From an uncultured Eubacteriales bacterium (GTDB lineage: Bacteria > Bacillota > Clostridia > Peptostreptococcales > Anaerovoracaceae): a DNA stretch of 5,158 nt. A program made the position numbers and the translations under genes. This document shows, one piece after another, positions 1 through 5,158 of this stretch (position 1 is the stretch's first letter; the number at the start of each line of letters is the position of its first letter). The DNA is taken from positions 1 to 5,158 of the forward strand of contig CADBRY010000168.1 of the NCBI GenBank assembly GCA_902797195.1, written 5' to 3'. The notes under the pieces are model-generated. The model worked only from the letters and a program-made list of their open reading frames with translations. It did no database searches and had not been told where the DNA came from.

Positions 1-129
1 GATCTGCCGGGTATACCTTCTTGAATAGGAGAAGATCCACTTCCAGTCTTCCATGATCTCCCCGAATTCGCCCTTTTTCAGTTTATCTTTTATATATATA
101 ATGGATTCTATTTTGAAGAACTTAAACAT
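1..129 (-). CDS. ABC transporter (exporter-type), N-terminal fragment, cut by the window edge
   Basis: Only the first 43 codons are present; the frame stays open to base 1. The peptide starts MFKFFKIESI and continues into a segment with EDWKWIFSYSRRY (residues 27-39). A short basic, amphipathic N-terminus followed by a DWKWIFSYS-R-Y element is what I recognise at the start of ABC-type exporters that fuse a membrane domain to an ATPase, just before the first membrane helix. No helix or nucleotide-binding motif lies within the window, so the assignment rests on this short similarity. The ATG at 129-127 follows the upstream glycosyltransferase stop by 8 bases and has an AGGA ribosome site overlapping that stop, so it belongs to the same operon. 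In a polysaccharide locus such a protein could export lipid-linked glycan, but that is inference. An unrelated membrane protein is the main alternative. Confidence 0.6.
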   Translation of the reverse strand, partial: MFKFFKIESIIYIKDKLKKGEFGEIMEDWKWIFSYSRRYTRQI

Positions 130-135
130 ATATCA

Positions 136-139
136 TCCT
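136..139 (-). promoter_or_regulatory. Ribosome binding site AGGA for the ABC-type gene
   Basis: AGGA read on the minus strand at 139-136 lies 6 bases before the ATG at 129-127. It overlaps the last bases of the TAG stop of the preceding glycosyltransferase. This arrangement supports the chosen start and suggests coupled re-initiation. The other nearby ATG (136-134) runs into TAA after four codons, so it is not the start. Confidence 0.6.
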
Positions 140-1310
140 ATCGTTCATCTATTTCCGTCTCGAGAATATCCGCGATCTCGGAGGCGATTATCTCAGCGTC
201 GTACTTTTTCAGGTCTTCAGCCGCCGGCCGCAGATTCGTAGAGTCTGCCGGGGCGCCGGGGCTGTGCGTTTCCCCGCGGTCCTTTGACTGTCTGCGCTCT
301 GTTAAAAACTCCTCAACTATATCGGCCATGGCGACATGGTCTCCGATGGGAACCAGGGCATCGTATCCGCAGTCATCCATGGCGGTCCTGTGGCCCCTGT
401 TATCCGTCGCCACAACCGGAAGCCCCACATATCTTGCTTCTATCAGATTTACGGTCATGCCCTCTCTTATGCTCGATGCAGTATAAACATCAGCCGTGAC
501 CATCAGGCTTCCAATATCGTCCCTCCACCCGAGGAAACAGCACCGGTCATAGAGGTCTGCGTTCTTAGCGTAGTTTTCAAGCCTGCCATCTTCCTTGTCC
601 GGACCCGCCAGCACCAGGTAAGCATTCCTTCCTCGTTTTACAAGTTCTCCAAGGGTATCCACCAGCATCTTCTGATTTTTGTTGGCGGTGAGCTCAGCTA
701 CATACAGCATTATATCAGCATCATCGGGGATTTTCAGAGAACTTCTCATCTCCCTTCTCACATCCGCTCTGTCCTCTATCTCAAGGCGTGAGAAATCAGC
801 ACCCATTCCGTGTATGCGATAGATGTTTCTCCCCCGGGAAAAACCCGAAAGAGCCGCTTCATGGTCCTCACTGTTTATTGTGATTATCCCGTCGGTAAAC
901 AGGGAGAGGAATTTCTCTGCCGGATAGTATACCAGCCAGTTCAGCAGTGGCGCTCCCTTGAAAAAGTGAAAGCCGTGCACACAGTAGATCACCTTTGTTC
1001 CCCGCCTTCTGGCTCCTATGGACGCCAGCCTGGTAGCCAGTCCACCCATAGGTGTGTGACAGTACACGATGTCATAATTCCCATCTTCTATGATCCGGCG
1101 AAGGCGCCTGATCTCGCCGAGGGTCTTTCTTGACAGCGGTGAGCGCTTCCAGCTCATAATAAAGCGCTGATCGCAGTCCGGGATCTCATCCTCGTCGGCA
1201 CAGGCAACGTCCACCGTCCACCCACGTTTTTTCAACTCTTTTACAGTGGGCATATGAAATTTGAGAACATGTTCCTTCGCTACATTGGCGACAAGCAATA
1301 CTCTTTTCAC
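138..1310 (-). CDS. Glycosyltransferase family 4-type (GT-B fold), polysaccharide biosynthesis
   Basis: This 390-residue protein probably transfers a sugar from a nucleotide-sugar donor to a lipid-linked glycan at the inner face of the membrane. The N-terminal Rossmann half opens with MKRVLLVANV and contains HTPMGGLATRLA (85-96) and VHGFHFF (111-117). The C-terminal half starts near 198 (IMLYVAELTANKNQ) and carries LVLAGP (232-237), FLGWRDDI (259-266) and the EX7E donor-site signature, E283 to E291 within SIREGMTVNLIEA. These are hallmarks of capsule-type GT4 enzymes. The start is GTG at 1310-1308, overlapping the TGA of the upstream kinase by 4 bases (GTGA), with a weak GGAG 10 bases upstream; it begins exactly at the first beta strand. 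Residues 339-363 are a hydrophilic Arg/Pro/Ala/Asp-rich stretch before the last helix and look like a loop insertion. Donor and acceptor cannot be told from sequence. Confidence 0.93.
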   Translation of the reverse strand: MKRVLLVANVAKEHVLKFHMPTVKELKKRGWTVDVACADEDEIPDCDQRFIMSWKRSPLSRKTLGEIRRLRRIIEDGNYDIVYCHTPMGGLATRLASIGARRRGTKVIYCVHGFHFFKGAPLLNWLVYYPAEKFLSLFTDGIITINSEDHEAALSGFSRGRNIYRIHGMGADFSRLEIEDRADVRREMRSSLKIPDDADIMLYVAELTANKNQKMLVDTLGELVKRGRNAYLVLAGPDKEDGRLENYAKNADLYDRCCFLGWRDDIGSLMVTADVYTASSIREGMTVNLIEARYVGLPVVATDNRGHRTAMDDCGYDALVPIGDHVAMADIVEEFLTERRQSKDRGETHSPGAPADSTNLRPAAEDLKKYDAEIIASEIADILETEIDER

Positions 1311-2704
1311 TTCACCGCCGCTCCGTCACTTTCTCCGTATCCATATCCGTAATTTCTGTATCCGTAGGCTATGTCCATTATTCCCTGGACCGTCTGGTTA
1401 AGAACGCAGCCTGCAATGGGAAGTCCCGTATCGTCCAAAATGTTTATACCCTCCCGGATGTACTCAAGAGGAGCGTAGTCCTGCCTGATGACAAAAATGC
1501 CGCTGTCCGCATATTTAACAAGAGCTGCCGCATCGGAAACCTGAGAGCTGGGCGGGGTGTCTATGATCACATATTCGGCTATGGTCCTGAGGTATTTGAA
1601 CACTGCCTCCAGCCCGGGGTCGTTGACCGTCCTCATTACATTGGTCTTTATCTTACCTGCAGGCAGATACTTTAGAGATCCCTCTCCTATGTTCATAAGA
1701 GCATCATCTATTCTTATCTCCCCGGCAAGTATCTCACCAATGCCCTTTTCATCACCGTCTGACTGCAATTTCCCATGCTGCTTCAGAGTCTTCAATACAG
1801 AGGGTTTACGCAGGTCCATATCCACGATGACCACGGACCTTCCCTTCCCGGCAAGGGAAAGAGCAAGGTTCACCGCTATGGTGGTTTTTCCTTCTCCCGC
1901 AAGGGCGCTGGTCACCATATATACCGATGCTCCCGTATCCGCATGGTCTCTTTCTATTCTAGTTCGCAGAGTCCGGATCTTCTCCTGAAAGAAACTGTGA
2001 CCGCTAAACATTGCCTTTGCATTCTTTCTCACCTTTACCTGAGGCACATCGCTGAGACATTTCAGGTTGAGATATCTCTTAAGTTCCTCTTCGCTTCTAA
2101 TCGTCCTCTTGAGGGCGGAATGGGCCGCGAATATCACCAGCCAGATAAGGAGCCCCGCAAGTGCGCCGGCAGCAGCGGCTTTCTTCGGGTCCATCCTGTT
2201 GAATGGAGTTTTGGGCTCTCCGCTGTTTTCCAATATGGTCATGTCGATCTCACCAAGAACGGGCCTTGATACATCTCCATAGTTTTCAAGTATGGCGCAC
2301 AGGATCGCATAGGATGTCTTCGGATCCGAGGCGGTAACTTCCACAGTCAGCATATTGGTATCCCCGGTCCTGCTGGTCATTATCTCTCCGGGGATCTCGT
2401 CCAGTTTCAGATTGTCCGCGATCACCTGCTGCATGGCGTCGCTCTGCAGAATATATGGCAGTGAAGTTGCCACACGCTCAGTCTGATTCATCCCCGTGGA
2501 GGTCTCAAGGGCGTTAACGGCAATGGTGGCTGTGGATTTGTACATGGGGTCGTAGAGTTTTAAAGGGTAAAGGCAAAAAAGCCCGCCTACCACCACCATA
2601 GTAGCGAGAATGAGCCACCATCTTCGAATTGTGCTGTGCCACACATCGTTTATTATCGACGCCAGGTCGATCCTTTCTGCGGCAGCATTCCTTCTATCTT
2701 TCAT
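1307..2704 (-). CDS. Fused polysaccharide co-polymerase / BY-kinase, canonical member of the pair
   Basis: A 465-residue membrane protein that joins a short Wzz-type chain-length domain to a cytoplasmic tyrosine-kinase ATPase. TM1 is about 30-48, followed by about 125 extracellular residues, and TM2 is about 176-195. The proline-containing stretch before TM2 (EPKTPFNRMDP) is typical of co-polymerases. The kinase part has an EX2RX2R oligomerisation motif (E241, R244, R247), Walker A SALAGEGKTT (266-275), Walker A' VVIVDMDLRKP (291-301), GIGEILAG (321-328) and Walker B VIIDTPP (379-385). It ends in a Tyr/Gly tail with Tyr447, 449, 452, 454 and 456, the probable autophosphorylation sites. The open frame extends upstream to 2800, but that part is the upstream gene's tail read in another frame. 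ATG 2704 directly precedes the Wzz domain and overlaps the upstream stop by 11 bases. No clear Shine-Dalgarno is visible, so coupling is likely. Wzc/CapAB-like; no specific name is justified. Confidence 0.92.
   Translation of the reverse strand: MKDRRNAAAERIDLASIINDVWHSTIRRWWLILATMVVVGGLFCLYPLKLYDPMYKSTATIAVNALETSTGMNQTERVATSLPYILQSDAMQQVIADNLKLDEIPGEIMTSRTGDTNMLTVEVTASDPKTSYAILCAILENYGDVSRPVLGEIDMTILENSGEPKTPFNRMDPKKAAAAGALAGLLIWLVIFAAHSALKRTIRSEEELKRYLNLKCLSDVPQVKVRKNAKAMFSGHSFFQEKIRTLRTRIERDHADTGASVYMVTSALAGEGKTTIAVNLALSLAGKGRSVVIVDMDLRKPSVLKTLKQHGKLQSDGDEKGIGEILAGEIRIDDALMNIGEGSLKYLPAGKIKTNVMRTVNDPGLEAVFKYLRTIAEYVIIDTPPSSQVSDAAALVKYADSGIFVIRQDYAPLEYIREGINILDDTGLPIAGCVLNQTVQGIMDIAYGYRNYGYGYGESDGAAVK
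1331..1368 (-). repeat. Imperfect TAYGGA hexamer repeats encoding the Tyr/Gly tail of the canonical kinase
   Basis: On the minus strand TACGGATAC, then TACGGATATGGATACGGA, form imperfect in-frame hexamer units coding for alternating Tyr and Gly with an Arg-Asn interruption. Tyrosine clusters at the C-terminus are expected of BY-kinases. The hexameric DNA pattern is shared with the tail of the upstream paralogue. Confidence 0.6.
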
Positions 2705-4085
2705 AGCCGTACCCATTGCCGTATCCGTATCCGTATCTGCGGCGGTATTCGTAACCGCCCATGCTCTCCTGCCATCCTGCATAGGAATCATTGAGCACAC
2801 ATCCTATGGGTGCGGCTCTGTAACAGGAAATGTTCTCGATTGCATTGTTTATATTCTTCACCAGGGCCGTGTGTTCTCGCACAACAAACAGAGAGGCATC
2901 CGCTATGGATGCTATGGCCTCGGTATCCGACACCTGATCCACAGGAGCCGTATCGATTATTATTACGTCCAGTGATTTTCCGATCTGGTCTATGAATGCG
3001 GCAACTTTAGCAGCTTCCAGCTCCCCCTCTTTTCCAAAATACTTATCAAGGCCGGAAAACAGATACAGATCTACATTTTTCCCCACTTTGTGTATATTGT
3101 TCTCATCTTCCCTGTCGATGCCGAAGATGAGTCTTTGAGCAGGCTTTCGAAGATCCATGTCCATGAGCCCGACCTTCTGACCGTTGTTGGCAAGAGCCAG
3201 TGCCAGATTGGCGGCCGCCGTAGATTTACCTTCGTTTTCCATGCAACTGGTGACCAGAAGGGTTTTGATCTTTCCCGTGGTCAGCCTTGTCTGGACTCTT
3301 CTTGCCACCTTCATGGTGGATTCCACAAATTGAAAACTGATCGCAGGGCTGGAAATGAGGAGTGGTTTTTTTGTCTTCTTCAAACGGTCCCTGATGGTCC
3401 TGTACTTTACCTCATGACTAATGGCGCCCAGATACTCGGCTTCCAGCATGGCTTCCGCATCGGTGCCGTTTCTGACGGTATCCTTGAAATATGACAATAG
3501 AACTGTAATAAACAGCAGCACTCCCATACATATTAGGAAAACCTTCCCCATGAATATGTACGACAGCATTTCTTTGTTAGGGGTGGGCGGCACTCTGGGC
3601 TGCACAAGCACGGACAGCCTGGTGTCTCCCACCACAAGATCGGTGATGCTCCTGTAGTTTTTCATTACGGATTTGACGGTGTGGAAGGCAGCGTTGATGT
3701 TTGGCGAAGTAACCTTCAGAGATATGAGGTTTGTTTCGGGAATGGCTTCCGCCACGATAGTTCCCGGTGCTATCTCATCCCCGAGGTCCTCTTGTACACG
3801 CTTCTGCATTACGTTGCTGCTTATTACCTGGGAGAACTTTACCGCAACATTCTGGGCATTGGTCAGGTCGTCTATCTTGCTGCCGCTTGCATACATGGAG
3901 TTTACCGCATAGGTGGCTTCCACTGTATATTCGGGAGACCTGGTCTGGCAGTGCCAGATAAAGGCGAGCATGGAAACAGCGGCGGCCGCAAAAATCAAAA
4001 CCACCATTTGTTTCCGTACATCTCTCCATATTGTCTGGATATCGAAGGTATCCTTTTTTCCCGTATGTTGATGCTCAGTCGTCAC
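2694..4085 (-). CDS. Fused polysaccharide co-polymerase / BY-kinase, divergent member of the pair
   Basis: A 463-residue paralogue of the next gene with the same plan: TM1 about 27-45, an extracellular Wzz-like domain of about 130 residues, proline-rich PRVPPTPNKE (163-172), TM2 about 179-199, then the ATPase domain. Walker A reads SCMENEGKST (280-289) with Asn284 where most families have Gly; I recall this ENEGKST form in clostridial homologues. Walker A' is VGLMDMDLRKP (305-315) and Walker B is VIIIDTAP (374-381). The EX2RX2R motif is not conserved (E255, M258, A261). The A'-to-B linker is about 20 residues shorter than in the paralogue and lacks the GLxxxLxG-type turn. The tail has seven tyrosines (445, 447, 451, 453, 455, 459, 461). 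The start is GTG 4085-4083, with GGAGGA 5 bases upstream, overlapping the preceding gene by 11 bases. It could be an active kinase, a substrate, or a regulatory partner of the second copy. Confidence 0.9.
   Translation of the reverse strand: MTTEHQHTGKKDTFDIQTIWRDVRKQMVVLIFAAAAVSMLAFIWHCQTRSPEYTVEATYAVNSMYASGSKIDDLTNAQNVAVKFSQVISSNVMQKRVQEDLGDEIAPGTIVAEAIPETNLISLKVTSPNINAAFHTVKSVMKNYRSITDLVVGDTRLSVLVQPRVPPTPNKEMLSYIFMGKVFLICMGVLLFITVLLSYFKDTVRNGTDAEAMLEAEYLGAISHEVKYRTIRDRLKKTKKPLLISSPAISFQFVESTMKVARRVQTRLTTGKIKTLLVTSCMENEGKSTAAANLALALANNGQKVGLMDMDLRKPAQRLIFGIDREDENNIHKVGKNVDLYLFSGLDKYFGKEGELEAAKVAAFIDQIGKSLDVIIIDTAPVDQVSDTEAIASIADASLFVVREHTALVKNINNAIENISCYRAAPIGCVLNDSYAGWQESMGGYEYRRRYGYGYGNGYGYER
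2711..2758 (-). repeat. TACGGA hexamer repeats encoding the Tyr/Gly tail of the divergent kinase
   Basis: Minus-strand TACGGATACGGATACGGC followed by AATGGGTACGGC gives tandem in-frame Tyr-Gly codons, after a GGTTACGAATACCGC segment. Loss or gain of one 6-base unit would change the tyrosine count without shifting the frame. The block ends just before ATG 2704 of the next gene, so it also forms that gene's upstream initiation region. Confidence 0.6.
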
Positions 4086-4992
4086 TGTCTTCCTCCACCA
4101 CTACTATGAGCCTTACGGTTCCTTTGTTTCCAATATCGTCGGTGACAGAGTAGCTGATCTCATAGCTGCCCGGTTTATCGTAATCCACCTCGTCATCGTC
4201 TATTTCAATGTATTCTCTGTTTATGGTATTCCCGGTTCCTCCTCCGTTTCTGAAGGAACCACCTTCATTTACAGGCTTATACTCCCTGCCTATGTATCTG
4301 ACGAACTTCACATAGTCCATGGGATCCAGTTCTTCTCCCACTTTCGTGTACGCTATGTAATTCTCAAGGGCGACAGTGGGCGTCTGAGGAGCTGTGTTCT
4401 GATTGAACAGGGTGGCGGTACACTCAATTTTCTGTTTGTCTCCGGCGCTGTTGGTGACTTCAAAGGTAACGGGAAAATCACCCCCGGTCTTTTCTATTGA
4501 ATCATCCTTCTCATATCTGAAGGCGATCCTGTCGGTAATATCCCCATCCAGACTGTCTCTGGCATTTATGAGGAATCTGATGCCTCCCTGTCCGTTCATT
4601 ATGGGCAGACGAAGGGGGTTCTCCAGAGTAAACCTGGGATGCTCATAGTCTTTGTATTTTACCTTTCTGATGGCGCGGGCAATATTGCCGTTGTTGTCAA
4701 AGGCTACGATGGACATCCTCCTGCTTCCTTCTTTGTCAAAGGCTGACAGCTTCTCGACTCCCAGGGTCGCGCTGACATCTCCGTCCACGGCATCCGTTGC
4801 CTTTACACCCTTCAGCAACTCCTCCTCGTCAGCTTTGATGCTTACTTCAATAGCCTCTTTGTCCATGGTTATCCTGGGCGGCTCCACGTCTCTGGTCATA
4901 TAGTGCCAGATGTTGTAAGCTACAAAGGCAACGAAAGAGAGCAGCAACAAGGCTGTAACTAGATTTTTAATGGTCAACTTATTTTTTTTCAT
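4075..4992 (-). CDS. Membrane-anchored extracellular protein with Ig-like (DUF5011-like) repeats
   Basis: A 305-residue protein with a basic cytoplasmic start (MKKNKLTIKN), one hydrophobic helix at about 11-29, and an acidic outer region, so probably a signal-anchored surface protein. I see three beta-rich Ig-like units. Unit 1 (about 36-113) has DAVDGDV at 67-73 and FDNNGN at 98-103. Unit 2 (about 117-196) has DSLDGDI at 146-152 and VTNSAGD at 179-185. Unit 3 (about 200-300) ends with KPGSYEISYSVTDDIGN (273-289). The DxxDGD and late xDxxGN pair is the DUF5011/HYR-like pattern of bacterial surface proteins; the acidic loops might bind calcium (inference). Unit 3 carries a Gly-rich loop (244-254). 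It is the first gene of the operon and is coupled to the first kinase. Its ATG has no Shine-Dalgarno sequence. No enzymatic motif is visible; a role as an extracellular partner of the co-polymerases is a hypothesis. Confidence 0.85.
   Translation of the reverse strand: MKKNKLTIKNLVTALLLLSFVAFVAYNIWHYMTRDVEPPRITMDKEAIEVSIKADEEELLKGVKATDAVDGDVSATLGVEKLSAFDKEGSRRMSIVAFDNNGNIARAIRKVKYKDYEHPRFTLENPLRLPIMNGQGGIRFLINARDSLDGDITDRIAFRYEKDDSIEKTGGDFPVTFEVTNSAGDKQKIECTATLFNQNTAPQTPTVALENYIAYTKVGEELDPMDYVKFVRYIGREYKPVNEGGSFRNGGGTGNTINREYIEIDDDEVDYDKPGSYEISYSVTDDIGNKGTVRLIVVVEEDSDD
4091..4096 (-). promoter_or_regulatory. Strong ribosome binding site GGAGGA for the divergent kinase
   Basis: GGAGGA on the minus strand at 4096-4091 lies 5 bases before the GTG at 4085-4083. 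It is embedded in the Val-Glu-Glu codons near the end of the Ig-like protein. It is the best Shine-Dalgarno in the window and fixes the non-ATG start of the kinase gene. Confidence 0.8.
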
Positions 4993-5000
4993 ACATAGTT

Positions 5001-5010
5001 ATTATATAAT
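5001..5010. repeat. Perfect 10-base palindrome ATTATATAAT holding both -10 hexamers
   Basis: ATTATATAAT is identical to its own reverse complement, so TATAAT appears at 5005-5010 on the plus strand and at 5006-5001 on the minus strand. Both divergent transcription units could use it. On the plus strand, however, the only hexamer at 17-base spacing is TTTTTT (4982-4987), a poor -35, so plus-strand use would need an activator or another start site. Confidence 0.65.
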
Positions 5011-5029
5011 CGAGTGGTAGAAATATCCA
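5001..5029 (-). promoter_or_regulatory. Predicted sigma-70/A-type promoter of the minus-strand operon
   Basis: On the minus strand a consensus -10 TATAAT (5006-5001) is preceded, after a 17-base spacer, by TGGATA (5029-5024), which matches the -35 consensus at four of six positions. The predicted start is around 4994, between 0 and about 4 bases before the ATG at 4992. It is the only plausible promoter in the gap before the operon. Assigned by consensus match only. Confidence 0.6.
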
Positions 5030-5039
5030 TGGTTAATTT

Positions 5040-5044
5040 GGGAG
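5040..5044 (+). promoter_or_regulatory. Ribosome binding site GGGAG for the GT2 glycosyltransferase
   Basis: GGGAG lies 8 bases before the ATG at 5053-5055, a normal spacing. It supports this start and contrasts with the divergent gene, which has none. Confidence 0.65.
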
Positions 5045-5052
5045 CGGATAAA

Positions 5053-5158
5053 ATGCGAGATCCGATAATCAGTGTAATAGTACCCATCTATAATACGGAG
5101 CCGTATCTGCGCCAGTGCATAGACAGCATACTGGGTCAGTCTTTTGAGATCTTCGAGC
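5053..5158 (+). CDS. Glycosyltransferase family 2 (GT-A fold), N-terminal fragment cut by the window edge
   Basis: The first 35 codons of a divergent gene; the frame is open at the window end. The peptide begins MRDPIISVIVPIYNTEPYLR and continues CIDSILGQSF. This is the classic N-terminus of GT2 enzymes: the SVIVPIYN first beta strand and nucleotide-binding loop, then the helix with YLRQCIDSILGQ. The catalytic DxD lies beyond the window, so donor, acceptor and full length are unknown. It would add a sugar to a growing polysaccharide unit at the cytoplasmic membrane face. The start has GGGAG 8 bases upstream and is 60 bases from the start of the oppositely oriented Ig-like gene, so the locus continues to the right in the other direction, possibly under a shared control region. 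Confidence 0.9.
   Translation, partial: MRDPIISVIVPIYNTEPYLRQCIDSILGQSFEIFE

Noticed and set aside
62..75. GAATTCGCCCTT, which resembles the flank of a common TA-cloning vector, suggesting a clone junction.
   Set aside because: The match stops after 12 bases, the following bases are not vector-like, and the minus-strand frame of the ABC-type protein reads through it into a plausible EDWKWIFSYS segment.
280..289. ENEGKST Walker A in the divergent kinase considered proof of a dead enzyme (coordinates are residue numbers; about bases 3219-3248).
   Set aside because: The catalytic Lys287 and Ser288 are intact, Walker A' and the Walker B Asp378 are present, and I recall this variant in clostridial homologues, so inactivity cannot be claimed.
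336..791. 151-codon plus-strand open frame.
   Set aside because: It lies wholly antisense to the GT4 gene, has no recognisable domain and low-quality composition; a shadow frame.
1557..2282. Several plus-strand open frames of 71-164 codons.
   Set aside because: All are antisense to the canonical kinase, overlap one another in different frames, and show no family motif.
2711..2758. Short tandem repeats considered as a CRISPR array or regulatory iterons.
   Set aside because: Units are 6 bases with no spacers and are in-frame Tyr-Gly codons; a coding explanation is sufficient.
2705..2800. A 32-residue N-terminal extension of the second kinase, including a DTDTDT run.
   Set aside because: It is the Tyr/Gly tail of the upstream gene read in another frame; the Wzz domain begins right after ATG 2704.
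3681..4109. 142-codon plus-strand frame and an 84-codon minus-strand frame (3775-4029).
   Set aside because: Both overlap the divergent kinase in the wrong frame or strand, with Cys/His/Arg-rich composition typical of shadow frames.
5027..5032. CCATGG palindrome in the divergent gap as an operator.
   Set aside because: Only six bases are symmetric and flanking bases do not extend the symmetry; likely chance.

Overview
The window is a compact stretch of a surface-polysaccharide (capsule or exopolysaccharide) locus. About 97% of it is coding. Five genes lie head-to-tail on the minus strand and are read from right to left. A sixth gene diverges from them on the plus strand at the right edge. 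Mixed base composition, frequent AGA/AGG and ATA codons, GTG starts, and a purine-rich Shine-Dalgarno sequence suggest a Gram-positive anaerobe of the Clostridia (Lachnospiraceae/Eubacteriales type). The ENEGKST form of Walker A in one kinase and the short Wzz-type extracellular domains point the same way. This placement is inferred from style and recalled families, not from a search.

Layout in transcription order on the minus strand: (1) 4992-4075, a membrane-anchored extracellular protein with Ig-like/DUF5011-like repeats; (2) 4085-2694, a polysaccharide co-polymerase fused to a tyrosine-kinase-type ATPase (BY-kinase), with divergent kinase motifs and a Tyr/Gly-rich tail; (3) 2704-1307, a second fused co-polymerase/BY-kinase with near-canonical motifs and its own Tyr/Gly tail; (4) 1310-138, a GT4-type glycosyltransferase; (5) 129-1 (cut by the window), the start of what looks like an ABC exporter. 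Neighbouring genes overlap by 11, 11 and 4 bases, and the last gap is 8 bases, so this is almost certainly one translationally coupled operon. On the plus strand, 5053-5158 is the first 35 codons of a GT2-family glycosyltransferase.

The 60-base divergent gap (4993-5052) holds a perfect palindrome, ATTATATAAT, that supplies a TATAAT -10 hexamer on both strands. The minus-strand promoter built on it puts the transcription start almost on the ATG of the Ig-like gene. That gene has no Shine-Dalgarno sequence, so a leaderless or near-leaderless message is likely.

Proposed joint role (inference): the glycosyltransferases build a repeat unit. The two co-polymerase/kinases control its polymerisation or chain length through cyclic tyrosine phosphorylation of their tails. 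The ABC protein may export lipid-linked material. The Ig-like protein could be an extracellular partner of the co-polymerases. The least ordinary points are the asymmetric pair of tandem fused kinases, the coupled Ig-like protein, and the shared palindromic -10 with an apparently leaderless first gene. No RNA genes, mobile elements, CRISPR arrays or terminators were seen.
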